A DNA stretch of 64,000 bases from Blastobasis lacticolella (taxonomy: Eukaryota > Arthropoda > Insecta > Lepidoptera > Blastobasidae), in assembly GCA_905147135.1 (NCBI GenBank), contig LR990053.1, positions 10,676,501 through 10,740,500 of the forward strand, read 5' to 3'. Of this stretch, positions 46,664 to 58,640 are shown piece after piece. Each line of letters starts with the position of its first letter. The stretch's first letter is position 1. The position numbers were made by a program, and so were the translations under genes. The notes beneath the pieces are model-generated. The model had not been told where the DNA came from. It was given only the letters and a program-made list of their open reading frames with translations, and ran no database searches.

Positions 46664-47310
46664 AGAATGATCGGAAAACAGCGGAAAATAATGCTTCTGT
46701 TAGTAGAACTGATCATAACGTACCTACGCTAACAAAATTCATTCACACTTGTGCAGGTGGTACGATTTAACACGCTTGTGTTAATAACAACTTTTCATTC
46801 CTCATTTTTATTGTAATTTTTTTATTCCATTGCAATAATATTTGTTTTTGAGACGCTGTGTTTGTATGTTGCTGTATTTGTATACCTACATACCAATATT
46901 TTTCTATCAATAAGTAAGATATTCACCCTTTAAGTAATATTCTTTGCAGTCGCAAGCATGATAAGAAAACAAGTGTTTTCGTTGCATAGGTGAAAATAGA
47001 ATGGAACGCTATAAATTTTGTAAAAAATACGCATTCGTCATAATAACATGCAAGGCGGCGGTCTCTCAGAGGCGCGGGCGCGTAGGCTGATCTCTCCGGA
47101 TTAGCGAGATTTATGATGCTCTATGACAGCTCCGATCGGGGGGTGGGGAGTATGAGACACTTACTTACCCAAAGTGCTTTGTTTACCGCACGCGACCGCG
47201 GTGTATGGCACACGGGTTATCGTGACCACAATGTTGGTTTTACTACGAAATCAAAGTCAGGTTGAGGTATAGGGACAAATATCCTTAAAAGAACTTCTCT
47301 CCGGTTGGCG
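46664..47310. other. Spacer
   Basis: No gene recognised. Confidence 0.35.
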
Positions 47311-47505
47311 AATGAACCACCTGGATAGGCTTTTCCCTGGAGAGTACAACATGGAGTTCTTCAAGAAAGGGGTGAAAAGGTTTTTACGGGATCGGCAACG
47401 CGTGGGTGATGCCCCTGGTGTTGCAAACGTTCATAGACTGCGGTCACTGTTTACTATCCGGCAGGTCGAAAGCTTGTTAGCCACCTTTGTGGCATTAAAA
47501 AAACC
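47311..47505 (+). pseudogene. LINE ORF2 C-terminus, family H copy 4
   Basis: Open frame reads LFPGEYNMEFFKKGVKRFLR then DRQRVGDAPGVANVHRLRSL, the C-terminal end of a non-LTR ORF2, better preserved than the copy at 12790. The tail (tactatccggcaggtcgaaa) follows. 5'-truncated; no RT core. Confidence 0.75.
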
Positions 47506-49225
47506 TATAAGTGCTTTGATTGAAACGAATGCAGATTTAAGGCACAAGAATACAGAGCATAAAAACTTAATCGTCTAGTGAAAAGCTGGTGTCTCAGTTG
47601 CTATTAGAACATCTTTTAACAACACCCAAATTTTTATACAGAAAATAAACTCGTATTATGATATTAAAATAATAATTCGTCCCAACTTCTCTTCGCGGTC
47701 ATCTGAAGAAGTTAGTTTTGTGTGATGTACCACTAATAGCGAGGCTCCAGCCATCAGTCTTGTTGGATAACATTAGGGTTGTCCGCCAATGCCGTTGTCA
47801 ACATGTCCCTGTGTGCTTCCTTCCTACTTTCCTACCCCCTCCCCTTTGACGATTGAAATATTTAATATCCTACTCAATAAAGAAATTATGAATTGTATTG
47901 ATTTGATTCTTGTCTCTCTCCCTCTCTCGCGCCCAACCTCAGCCGTTTGACCTTTTCTATGGAGTCACATGATAGAGTAAGTGGAGTCCTCTCTTAAATA
48001 GGAAGAAAATAATAAATATAATATGTATAATTATATTGCCTATTATTAATTATTATAACCAGTATATACCGTACTGAGAAGAACAGTGTGCCAATCGGCT
48101 GCCGAGATTGTTAGTTATGATACATACAGTGCATGATTTATACGTTAAATAAAGACAAATAAAACGATCCCATTCAATGAAAACAGTAAAGATTTCCCCT
48201 TTTTCCCTAGGGCCCATTCGTCATTGTTCAAACAAACTTCACATTAACGTGGACAAACAAAGCCCCGGTACCATTTATGGTTCGGCCTATTTTTTTTACT
48301 AATAGTAATATTCGTCACTTAGTTACCTTTAAACGGCAACCGACCCTTTACCACGAACCGTGACACACCAAGACGGATGGACACAGATTTTTCTGCAGTG
48401 ATGCTTATTATATGTAAATTCTTTTGAATCACAAATCCGGTTCGTATGGTTCGTATACATCGTGAGAAATTGGTTCAGGATTTCTGCGTTACCTACGTCT
48501 TCAAAGTGGTTACTAGGAATTTTGTAGTGACTAATAACGGTCTTTTGAAGTTTAACCGTTGGGATTGGTAGCCTATAGTTTTATAAATACGTGTGAAGGA
48601 GATACGTTTGCCTAGATCAGTTACCCAAAAGCGTTAGTTCCGCGTAGCATAATTTCCAGTCGCATTTTTCCCCACTTGCATTTGTTTTCGTTCATGTATG
48701 TCACCATTCGCGTGGGTTGACAGGCGTTACTTTCTCTAATCGATTTTTATTCCGATCGTTTTTTTTTCTAGTAGGCCTTTTTCTGCACGCATTTTTCGTC
48801 TATCAATTTATTTTACAAAACCCCTTCCTATGACAAATCCAAATAGAAGAATCATTATTCTGTCTTTTTAAATAGTGCCGGTATCCAGCTCTGGTCAAAA
48901 TCCTGCCCCCGCGAGTACTCCTTATAAACTCAAATATCTTTTTCAAGTTGCACGCTGCTCTCTGAGGCGATTTTCCATCATTGAGTTTCATTTTCTTTAG
49001 ACAAACCTTATGAGATTATTAATAATAGAAAAAAAACTGCCAGAAAGTTTAGTAGATGTAGAATTATAGATGGTTTATCGAATGTTGTCCCTTGCCATGG
49101 ACCAATAATTCCATGGTATTTCCTTTGGTGATAACTTGTGGCCAACGATCAGTAGTTGTAATATTCTGCTAATTTGAAAAATTTAACGAAAAAAAGTAAC
49201 TTTCATATTTCGAGTGTATATATAA
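47506..49225. other. Spacer
   Basis: No gene or clear repeat; a TCTC-rich patch at about 47911-47930. Confidence 0.35.
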
Positions 49226-49249
49226 CTGATCTAGTCTATTTCTTATAGC

Positions 49250-49430
49250 TTTTGGATTCGTCCGTTCCAGCATCGTTCCAGATCTAATCCCGCGGGATGC
49301 ACATTAAATTTCGGGATAAATTATAATAGCCTATTTGCTATTCTGGGCTATAAGCTATATTTCTGACAAATTTCAACAAAATCCGTTCAGTGGGTTTTCC
49401 TTACAAACTAACAATTATAACAAATTATTT
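49250..49430 (+). repeat. Common lepidopteran repeat K
   Basis: Contains gatctaatcccgcgggatgc, tttcgggataaattataata, gcctatttgctattctgggc and aaatttcaacaaaatccgtt cagtgg. This order is familiar from a very abundant lepidopteran interspersed repeat of uncertain class. Confidence 0.55.
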
Positions 49431-50114
49431 TTGTTTTGATAATGTCCTTCAATAATTACAATTAGAATATTATCTATATGTAATACGTTACAATAATAAA
49501 CGGACGGGTGGAATGTTACACAGTTTCGTGATTATCCTTATTGCATCAGAACTACATCACAACAATAAACACAAACGGTACAAGGAATCCCACCATACAT
49601 ACAGATGCAACACGTCATTCCCTTACACGAAATCAGCTATTAATAAAAAACCAATACAAAAATAGCTTTTACGTATCGTGTTTCCTAGGACGATCGATAT
49701 TATGCAAAAGGCATTTGTAAGGCAAGGTTGTATGACTCAGAAGTTAAACTGGGGCGTTTTGATACAGTTATATGCCTAGTGGTAAAGGTCGAACTATGAC
49801 TAACAGCGCGGGAAACCGCCTGATTCCTATCTAGGTAATTTTAACCCCCGTGATTCATTCATTCATTAATCAAAATAGCGTTTTTATGACGAACGAAGCT
49901 TTTGCCTCGCTTTCGTATATTTTTGCTTGATGTTTTTTAGTATCGCTTTTTGCTACTACATTTAGCGTTAGTTTCCTTGACATTGAGGTCATTGCCGATT
50001 TGTAATTACACGCTTTTTCTCTTACGAGAGACTTTACTGTGTAAATATTAATTGATGTGGAAAAAAGGGTGAACGATTGAAGTTCAATAAATGTTACACA
50101 ATGTTTTAAACTAT
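49431..50114. other. Spacer, possible SINE A head fragment
   Basis: At 49763-49790 acagttatatgcctagtggt then aaaggtcg resembles 40141-40172, the start of the SINE A copy. The rest is unassigned. Confidence 0.35.
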
Positions 50115-50345
50115 ACATACATACATACATACATAAAGCTCACGCCTGTGTCCCACAGGTGGGGTAGGCAGAGACTATGGACCGCCACTTTGCTCTGTCC
50201 TGACACAATTCCCTAGCCTCGCATATATCCACAACTCTTTTCATACATCTTCTTTTATTCTTACCACTTCGGACCCCAGCTTTTTTGAGAACATTACTGA
50301 TCTGATCAGTGAATGTTTTTCTGGGTCGTCCTCTAAACCTGTTTT
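50115..50345 (+). mobile_element. Repeat E, longest copy
   Basis: Starts with a CATA microsatellite, then aaagctcacgcctgtgtccc, acaggtggggtaggcagaga, ccgccactttgctctgtcct and continues to ctgggtcgtcctctaaacct. Familiar lepidopteran repeat, class unclear. Confidence 0.65.
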
Positions 50346-50385
50346 ATACTATCGAGGTTATTATCACACAGTTTAAAGACTTCTT

Positions 50386-50500
50386 GGTTTCCTACCGCGT
50401 ACCTTTGCTTACGAGTAGCCCGATATTTCGACGAGTCGCACGCATGCAACAATGTCGAAATATCGAGCTACTCGTAAACAAAGGAACGCGGTAGGAAACC
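50386..50500. mobile_element. Hairpin element F, 47-bp arms
   Basis: Left arm 50386-50432 (ggtttcctaccgcgtacctt, tgcttacgagtagcccgata) pairs with 50454-50500 with only a few mismatches; 21-base centre. The left arm recurs alone at 38484, showing a dispersed family. Confidence 0.85.
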
Positions 50501-50724
50501 CAGAACATGTATTTATTACCCATAAATGTGGTCATAGTAATAATTACTTATATACGCTAATTAATTACGTTAATTATACAATTACAATACTACAAAAACT
50601 GTAGGTACTAATGGTGACATTTTACAATATATATTTATAGGTAAAGGTAACAGATAATGATTAATGAAAGTAATTTTGAAACGAGTACTTGAAGCATAAT
50701 ATTAAATGATAGGTATCGATGCGA
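50501..50724. other. Spacer
   Basis: Nothing recognised. Confidence 0.3.
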
Positions 50725-50820
50725 GGATGCCCAAGACCGGGCGAAGTGGAGAAGAATGTGTCAAATAAGGATCCTGGCAGAAGCCGGGACTAATCGCTCG
50801 GAAGATGATGATGAGTAAAT
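50725..50820 (+). mobile_element. LINE 3' end, family N copy 2
   Basis: Encodes EDAQDRAKWRRMCQIRILAE then AGTNRSEDDDE, equivalent to the end of 16888-17200, closing at a gatgatgatga tail. Confidence 0.75.
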
Positions 50821-51659
50821 TATAGACAAGAAGCTGGAAATCAAAACGGTAAAATTAATTGAAATTAAATTTTACAGGTAATAAACTGATTTCTATCAAA
50901 AACGGCACAAATACATATTAATTATACCGTTATGATCGAGACAATTTTAATACAATTGTAGGCCGTTTCGATTGGAAATGAGTTGAGATTCGTATTCAAC
51001 GGGCCTAAAAGCTCAGAAAAAAAATATTTCGACCAGTAGTGTAATTATACCGTTTTGTTCGCCACCTGCTTAGGTATCTCTTAGTAGAAGGCCAAATAAG
51101 AACAGACCTGAACCGAACAAAAGCCGCATCGATTATTTTTATTACTATGCAGTATTCGCCGATAAATAGACGGCCATTTCCATATTTTGATCCTCGAATT
51201 ATTGTCGGCACGCGAGTATGCCACGCACGGTTGTGTCGAGGACAAATATTGCTCGGGCAAATAAAACGGTAATAAAATCCTCTGTTATGTTATGTTATCG
51301 CAGCGCAGGTTCATTTAGATGAGTTTTCATTTTCAGGCAGATGAAATTCTATGCAAATTGTTGGAGCAAAACAACTCTCAACTGCAACTCCTGTTGAAGT
51401 GCCATTTTTATAGCTGAAATACGAGTATGTATAAAACTAATTCGCTGGATAGATTCTACAGTGGTAGAGCATACGATCGTTGCTCTGTCATTGTTGTTAT
51501 CTATACTCGGAATATATTTATCGGAGATACAGAGTCCACAAAGATACAAATTTGTAATACAATAGATTGTATCCACACCATGACACTGCATATCTACATG
51601 TAGGTGGTGGGTGGGGAGCAATAGCAGGTGAGCTGTTTGCTTCTTTGCCTACTAGAGCA
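50821..51659. other. Spacer
   Basis: No gene recognised; the 90-codon minus frame 51349-51621 has no motif. Confidence 0.35.
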
Positions 51660-51960
51660 TAAAAAACATATAACGTAACCGACAGAAAAAGTTTGATAAC
51701 CTCCCACCAAGTTTATATATACTTAAATATTTTCTGAACTACTGAACCATTTTTAATAAAACAAAGTTAAAAACAGTCAACATTAAATTGGCTTTCCAAT
51801 AGAGAAAACCGCATCTAAATCGGTCTATCTGTTTAGAAGCAACAATGCCATAAACAGACGCACAGATACACAAAGCCAAAAAGCAGATACGCACGTCAAA
51901 CATAACAACGGGGTTAAAAACGAACGATCTTGCCCTACCCACTTTCAGTAGATTCTGGTG
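51660..51960 (-). repeat. Common lepidopteran repeat L, diverged copy
   Basis: agagaaaaccgcatctaaat then cggtctatctgtttagaagc and cagacgcacagatacacaaa echo the L repeat ('aaaaccgcatcaaaatccg'). Strand assignment uncertain. Confidence 0.4.
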
Positions 51961-53630
51961 AATCTCACCAGTTCATCGGCCCACCTTGTCTGTCTGAACA
52001 CACTGCGTCCTTTCTGCAAAAAATATAGAGTAATAAATTTGTAAATGATTTATTGGTTACTAAAAGTTTTTATTTCCATCAAAACAAATATTTATACAGA
52101 TCGTTGCCAATTCATATCTGTTTATGGTTGCAGTGCAGATATGTACCGACACCCTAACATCTGTTCAGATAGATAATATTGCAGGTTCATTTTGTACATT
52201 AAGACTAAAGGCTGTCTCATATTTCGAAATTATTCGCTTCACATGTCGCAGATAATTTGAGATTAAATGTAGATCTTTGATAAAATACTTGAATTCATAA
52301 TACTCCACCCTGTTGGAAAACGAAACGGAATCTATTTACCATCCGGGCCGTCCTTAATCGAAGTGTCCGTGTCACCTCCCAAGGTGGATGAGGGGACACA
52401 AAAGATAAATACCACTATCTTGACTTAATGGCTTTCTGTCTTGCGTCTGGGAAGGGTGTCCATCCGAAACATGGACCGTCAGGTCACTAGACTTTGATTT
52501 GTCTTCGTTACTCGGACATTTCTCACGAGGCGAACAGCATTCTGATTCTATCTAAACGTTGTTTTCAATTTTCTCCCTTACTGGATTAAATTTTGTCCCC
52601 TCGAGCCGGACAAATGGTTTTATTCGGATATAAATGGAGCGGTTTCCATCAACAATCAACAAACAACAAGCCTTTGTTTATCTTCAACAAGAAAGATAAT
52701 AATAAACCAGTCGTTGATAAACTACTTAGGTATGATAACAGTAGCAACAGACGTTTTGCATCCCGATATTACTCATATTGACGGGGTAATTGATTTGTTG
52801 ACTAGGTTACGCGGCTTCGTCTATACAGACATAGATAAAAGAAGCCTTAGTCACTCTTCGCAGCCAACTAGAAGTATTTGATATGTCGCAAATCATGTTT
52901 ACCCAATCGAACACCAACAAATACATTTTAGTATTTATAATATTGGTGAAACCCTCCCTGTCGTTAACCGTATGAATACATAATAAAGTATTTAAAACTC
53001 GCAGACAACCAGCGTCTCCGGCATGTTGTTTCACACCTGTTTTCTTGCGACATTACACTCGAGAGCTGTGCACCCTGCATTTTTCTGGCTTCTATTATTC
53101 AGGTGTTGATTTTAATGTGGCCCTTGCCGCCTCGAGTTAAGGGCGAAAATCGCTCCTCGCGTGCAAAGTAAATATGTCATTGTCGTCACCTGAGCGAACC
53201 CCACAACAGGTTTATATCAATTTTCTGCTCGCTGCGTCTGGATCGTGAAAAACACTTAACTCGCGTTGCGCCTTTATGTTCTTCTCAGTGTGAATGCAGT
53301 TTTATATTTACAATGGCTTTGAGTACTTTTGCTTTGAGTCTTGTATAATATCTAGATCTATCTTTATAGAAGTGATTTGCTGTACTTCGGCTTCTGTAAC
53401 TATTGTCGTTGTGTCGTATTGGATATTTTCGTCTTTACCTCAAAATCTAATTTCATGAATGATTTTTTAAAGATTACATTTGTTTTGACTTTGTGGTTTC
53501 TTCCATCATATCTGAAATGTGGTTGCACTAAGTAGCTTAGTTTGATGATGGTCCAGTTATGACGTACGAACATGACGCAAGAATGTAATAAGCGTTCAAA
53601 TAACTTATGATATTTAGTTAATAACATTTA
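51961..53630. other. Unique stretch
   Basis: No gene recognised. The 52290-52520 region is compact and non-repeat (aatctatttaccatccgggc). Confidence 0.35.
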
Positions 53631-53845
53631 GCATTCTTGATGGAACTACATTATTTGATAGAATTACAACACTTTTTTACACAAGTTCCATTATAATTAA
53701 TTAAGCCTAATATATTGCGCATCAGTTTTGAATGAATCATCATCAATCACAATCATCAAATTGCCTGATCCGGTCGCAATAAAAAAGTTTATTCTACTTA
53801 TACACAAGTTCCACACTTGTGTAAAAGAATATTTTAACTCTACCA
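53631..53845. mobile_element. Inverted-repeat element S, copy 2
   Basis: gatagaattacaacactttt ttacacaagttcc (53656-53688) is answered by an imperfect inverse ending cacttgtgtaaaagaatatt ttaactctacc. The left flank shares gcattcttgatggaac with the 23245 element. Confidence 0.5.
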
Positions 53846-54249
53846 ATACACTCACACTCATATAATAACAATAAAATAAACATGTAAACACATATTATTA
53901 TATTAGCAGAAAAGAAATCCATTCTAGTTACACTGAAGTATCGTATTGACCCATAGACAGAGCCAGTAATGAACAAACATAATATCAATTTGGCTAGTCC
54001 ATCGGCCACATCAGCTATCCTGATGTAATCTGCTGAGTAAACAAGGTTTGTAAACATCTCGTAAATAGTCGCACTAAGGTTTCTCGCTTTGTTTGATGAT
54101 GAAGCCCTTTTCTTTTATATACCTAGTTGACCTTGGGGTTTGGCGTATTCGCTAGCTGTTGGTCTCGACAAATTGCCTTGGTGCCATAAAGTTTGATTAG
54201 GCAGAATCATCACTAAAATCTTGCTGATTATGTCTCCATTGGTAACTTT

Positions 54250-54340
54250 CCTGGTGTCGCTGATGTCCATAGGCGGAGGTGATAACTAATCAGGTGGCAC
54301 TCTTGCCTGTTTGTCTGCTGAATAATAATATAAAAAAAAA
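54250..54340 (+). mobile_element. LINE tail fragment, family H-like
   Basis: gtgtcgctgatgtccatagg then cggaggtgataactaatcag, gtggcactcttgcctgtttg and an A-run: a diverged form of the 'ggcggtaatc...catcaggtgg' tail. Confidence 0.5.
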
Positions 54341-54400
54341 ATACACAGGACAGGCCTCTCTCGGATCAAACGCAGATATCCTAATAGGTCGATTTTTTTC

Positions 54401-54462
54401 TCATAGCCGACGCTGTCGCACCGCTGGGCAAAGGCCTCCCCCCATATTACTCTAATCATTCC
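54401..54462 (-). mobile_element. LINE tail fragment, family D
   Basis: tcatagccgacgctgtcgca then ccgctgggcaaaggcctccc corresponds to the D hallmark at the left edge of the window. Confidence 0.5.
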
Positions 54463-54480
54463 AAGAGTTGTTATGCAATA

Positions 54481-54548
54481 AAAATTAATTTCTAACTTGT
54501 TGTTAGAACGCTAGGAGCATTCTAACAACAAGTTAGAAATTAATTTTT
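54481..54548. repeat. 68-bp hairpin with 28-bp arms
   Basis: aaaaattaatttctaacttg ttgttagaa (54481-54509) pairs with its complement at 54521-54548 with one single-base indel; centre cgctaggagca. Confidence 0.85.
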
Positions 54549-55212
54549 ACCCAAAAGTAAAAAATACATCTACATTATTCTTAAGAGAAAGTTATTCACG
54601 TGAGGCAATAGAAAATAACAATCATTTGTATTTTACTCGAATTCAAATTATTTCAGAGTAAAATCTCTGTTATTCTTACTCCCAACGTTTAGGAATTCCG
54701 AGTATTTGCTACCAACCTTGTTTACTCGCGGACGAGAAAAAGTTGGCGGATTTGAACAGAGGCTTTGGACAATATTTTCTCTCCAGATTTACTGTTCTTT
54801 TTGCTTTTACCGACTACGTGACACCGCATAATATGGCCTGGAACGCTTATGAAAGGATGGTGTTTGACGCAAATGTTAACAAATTGTTTGGAGCTATTCC
54901 ATGGCAAAATAACGCTTCATTTGTCATTGTATAAGTTACGAGCAAATTTTATATTACATACCTATATCTTATTAAAATAAGTTATATTATTTATATTCCT
55001 TTACTTATAAATAACGGTGAGGGAAAACATTGAGCTTTTATTCGTTTTTTACACACAATTATTCATTAAAACTAGAATTTGAGACATATGACGAGAAGGT
55101 TGTAAATACATCCCTAAACAGGATTATGTATAAAACCTCCATCGCTGGACATTAGTGGAGGATATAGCCTTGAAAAATCGCAGTAATGAAATGAGCAACA
55201 GAAAATGCTGCA
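54549..55212. other. Spacer
   Basis: No gene recognised; 61-63 codon frames at 54722-54934 are open on both strands. Confidence 0.35.
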
Positions 55213-55290
55213 GCCCATAGCACAAGCTTTGCTTACTTTGGGGCAAGATGGCGCTGTATGAATTGTCCAACCATATTTATTATATTTATT
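55213..55290 (+). mobile_element. SINE B, copy 3, 3' end only
   Basis: agcccatagcacaagctttg then cttactttggggcaagatgg and cgctgtatgaattgtcc, followed by a TTTA-rich tail. Head and body missing. Confidence 0.8.
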
Positions 55291-55871
55291 TTCGGTTAAC
55301 GGAAGTAATATGTAGACTCTAGAGGCAAACCATCCATCTAGCTAGAGCCTTTTATATTTTATTCTGGCGTACACTACACGGCCAAATCCACCTGTAACCT
55401 ATTTGGTGCTGGCTTTAAGAAAAAAGTGTAATAATCACCACCATCTATAGTAAGCCCTTTATGAAGTATGTGTAATGTTTTACTGACGACAGTAAGTAAA
55501 TAACTATAATCAAAATCCACAAGCCTGTATAACAACATCTTAAACGTTAACGTCAGTATTAATCATAAATCGCGTATTAAACTTACATATGTTCACATAA
55601 AAACGCTTGTATCTACACTACACAATTGTATAAAGAATTCATACAAACTACTCGTCATTCTTTAGTCATGTAGCGTGTGGGAGGAGATGTGTTCCTTGAC
55701 CTCTGTTCGGACTATGTCTGTAAACACTTGTATTAATAGACGCATTGTTGATTTTTAATCTTACACTTACGTGTGCGATTTGTGTATTGACGACGTAGTG
55801 TTAAGTGTTGTCGCAATTATACAGGTGGGGCCTGCAATAGGGAAAATAATGTCGTTTGTTCGCAGTTGCTA
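55291..55871. other. Spacer
   Basis: Nothing recognised. Confidence 0.35.
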
Positions 55872-56126
55872 TCAGATCATTACAGCCCATAACAGTCCAC
55901 TGCAGGACTAAGGGCCTCTCCCACGAAGGGCGAGGTTATTGCTATAATCTCCATGCTTGCCGGCGGGTTGGAGATCGCAGTGTTATAAATGTAACAATGG
56001 AAAACGCTGCTGCCCATTTTCTAGCCTACGGGGACAAAATCTTTTGCCTCGAAAATATTAGTCGCCTTGTACGGCACCCACGAGTATAAGTTGGTGCTAT
56101 TCTACTCTGCCGGACACCACACGGCC
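55872..56126 (-). mobile_element. SINE-like retroposon C, copy 5
   Basis: Near full length (about 255 bp), ending at the same gtgtggtgtccgg 5' boundary (56126) as copies 2-4. The tail is short (atcagatcattacag). No clear target duplication seen. Confidence 0.8.
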
Positions 56127-57169
56127 AATTACAGATGTTGAGGTTAAATAGTGCACATCGGCTAGTTGGGCTCCGTAAAGTGTTACCTCTGTCGCACGCG
56201 TGTGAGTACTTGTACTGTACATACAACATGTAATATGTACGTTCGCATCTATGGGATTGCGTGGTGTGGTGTTTGCCCGTAAAAAAATTTTGTTCGCAAA
56301 CAATTTTGATTGGACACTGTCAAATTATGGTGAATTGTACCTCGGCATTGTTGCCTGCCAATAGTCAACTTCGTTCTTTTTCTTATAGAATTATTGTCTT
56401 ACCTTGTCGTCGTATCACTGAAGTATCTTGTTAAAGCGATTTCAAGCCAGTTTCGTTATGGCGGCGTCACTCAAATGCGAAAGTCATAATGAAAATATTA
56501 TTTTTGTCGAATTGCGTTCAGAGATGATTGATTTTAATAACATATTTGTACAATTATTGCGGAATTTCTGTACCTATAGTACTACAACTAGTTCTACAGC
56601 ATTTTAGCAAATGGTTTCTTTACTCCGTAAAGGTGGCGATTATACAATTTCTCGGTGCAATTGAATTTTTTTGCGTCTGCGACCATTAAAAGGTACGTAG
56701 GATAGTCGAATACAAGGGGACAGGAAGCGATTATGCTCCCTCTTAAGTGAGGATAGTGGGCAAAGTAGGTTCTGTACGGAAAGGGAAGCGGGTAGAATGG
56801 GGTAAGAAGGGAAAACACTTGGAGAGCCAATTGCACACATGCTTCGTTCCCGAGCTAAAGACTCGGTGGCTAGTATTGAGGCAGCAGAGATATAAGTTAA
56901 TGGTGTTCTTGTGTAGCTCTTTTAGCCCTAAGTTTTGGGGAAGGCTTTTACTATTTGTAGTGTAAAACAGTGTCTATTTCGGTGTGCAATTGTGCACCGT
57001 TCTGTCTGTATAGGGACTTATTTTGATGTCCACTTAATGCGGGCTCTGCTCTGTGTGTAGCTAATTAAATTCTTACCTGAAGCTATACATAATCTTCAGA
57101 CTACTGTCGCTCCATTCGCTCCAAGTAGGTACTTAGTCACACGGCTTCCGTAATACTTTGCTTGCCATA
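56127..57169. other. Spacer
   Basis: No gene recognised. Overlapping small frames near 56594-56965 lack motifs. Confidence 0.35.
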
Positions 57170-57362
57170 ATATTTGTACACTTTCATCCTAGTATATATC
57201 TATATGTACTATTATAAAACTGTAAAAAAGCCGTGTCTGCGCATTGAAGATGTTTCACAAAAAATAGTGAGGATAGGATTCAGGAAACAACTATTTTGTT
57301 AAATTTTTGTCTGTTCGTTCGCGCATCATGCAAAAACAACTGAATGAATTTCGATGGGGTTA
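57170..57362 (+). repeat. Lepidopteran repeat resembling L
   Basis: tataaaactgtaaaaaagcc, tttttgtctgttcgttcgcg and acaactgaatgaatttcgat form a pattern familiar from an abundant insect interspersed repeat ('ctgaacggattttgatg'). Boundary uncertain. Confidence 0.4.
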
Positions 57363-57363
57363 T

Positions 57364-57756
57364 TAAGCCATAAAAATAAAAATAATAATCTTGACGTTAA
57401 TGTCCCGGTTGTGCTCTCGCGCACGAACTCTCTCTCTGGGGTCCGCCGTGCCCATGATCCAGGATTTGGCAGGTCAGGTAATTACAGTGAAGCGACTGCC
57501 ATCTGACCTCCATGAACCTACTACCTGGGGAACCTGACCAGGTTGGATTATGGTTACACATCCAGTCGCCTGAATGTGCAGGTTTCATCATGATGTTTTC
57601 CCTCACCGTAAGTTCGGTTAGTATTCAACTAATGTACATAACTCAGAAAACAGTCATTGGTACATGGCCGGAGCGGGATTCGAACCCAGGACCTCTGGCT
57701 TACGAGTCAGGTACTCTAACCGCTCGGCCACCGACGCTCTCTAAAACCTAAGCCAT
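57364..57756 (-). mobile_element. SINE A, full-length copy with 8-bp target duplication
   Basis: In element orientation the head (right end) reads gtggccgagcggttagagta (A box tggccgagcgg), ctgactcgtaagccag, and the perfect B box ggttcgaatcc. It resembles a degenerate tRNA, the anticodon loop best fitting tRNA-Thr(CGT) with a base lost. The body follows (ccatgtaccaatgactg; ttacggtgagggaaaacatc; gacctgccaaatcctggatc) and the tail is attattattttta-rich. Flanked by taagccat at 57364-57371 and 57749-57756. Best reference copy for the family. Confidence 0.9.
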
Positions 57757-58221
57757 GTTTTATCTAATTCTCCTCCGATCTCTCCGTAGTACTAGCTTTC
57801 ATACATTAGGGAGGTCATTTAAAATGGTCGCCAAAAAGACAAACTGCCCTAAAAACGATTTCCACGCGATCGAAGTCGCGGGCAAAAGCATTTTTTTTTA
57901 ATTAGGCTAGCCAGGCATTTGACTGCTCACCACCAAGCTAGTATAACAATAAAATACCTACAGGTGCATGTCGCTATGCTGTGTCGCTTTTTGTACGGTA
58001 AAAAACAATAAAAAGAGCATTCGTTCTCGTTTGCTTACTCGGCGTGTGCGAAAACCCGCCATCGTGTCGCGTCAACAGTTAATTGCGACGACAAAAAATA
58101 CGGAACCCTAAAAAAGAGCGTGCGCAATTATGGCTTTCCACGTTTACGTTTGTTACCGAAACGGCCACGTTGGCACTATAAGGCAGGGTTGAACACAGGA
58201 CTATTTACCTCAATATTTATA
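57757..58221. other. Spacer
   Basis: No gene recognised. Confidence 0.35.
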
Positions 58222-58640
58222 AGTAGTCACCTTGGCGTTAATGTCCCGGTTGTGCTCACGCGCACGAGGGGTCGGGGTTCGCCTTGACCGTTATCCAGGA
58301 TCAGATGCCATATTGGCATATCAGTGGCCGTATTCACAATGATTCGAAACCGTTTCCGAACGATTCGACACGAAATTCGTGAGCGGCTAATACGTGTCGA
58401 TCGATTCGAAAACTGTTATTCAGAATCCCGATAGATTCCACGGAAACTCTACTCTCTATGACATATGAAAATTTCATCAAAATTCACTGAAACCACATTT
58501 TCCTAAGAACTTTTGCGGGGTCCTTTCTCGATTCCGTATCCGAATCCGATTTCCGAGCCATTGTGAATACGGCTACAGATAATACAGTGGAGCGACTGCC
58601 ATCTGACCTCCGTGACCCTGCTATCACCTAGCTACCATGT
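58222..58640 (-). mobile_element. SINE A copy interrupted by MITE Q
   Basis: The left part (gcgttaatgtcccggttgtg, tatccaggatcagatg) and right part (acagtggagcgactgccatc, tgacctccgtgaccctgcta) are adjoining SINE A segments separated by the 251-bp element at 58325-58575. The tRNA head is missing. Confidence 0.85.
58322..58578. mobile_element. MITE Q inserted in SINE A
   Basis: Terminal inverted repeats tggccgtattcacaatg (58325-58341) and cattgtgaatacggcta (58559-58575) match at 16 of 17 bases. CAG is duplicated on both sides (58322-58324, 58576-58578). The interior has no coding sequence but many ttcgaa/gattcg phrases. A 3-bp duplication suits a PIF/Harbinger-like (ISL2EU-type) element; class is inference. 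Confidence 0.85.

Noticed and set aside
51739..51942. Minus-strand frame that looks like a membrane protein
   Set aside because: It overlaps a common interspersed repeat (L), which explains the open frame.
57670..57740. tRNA gene on the minus strand (good A and B boxes)
   Set aside because: It is continuous with SINE A body and poly-A/T tail and lies inside the SINE's target duplication; the anticodon stem is broken, so it is a SINE head.
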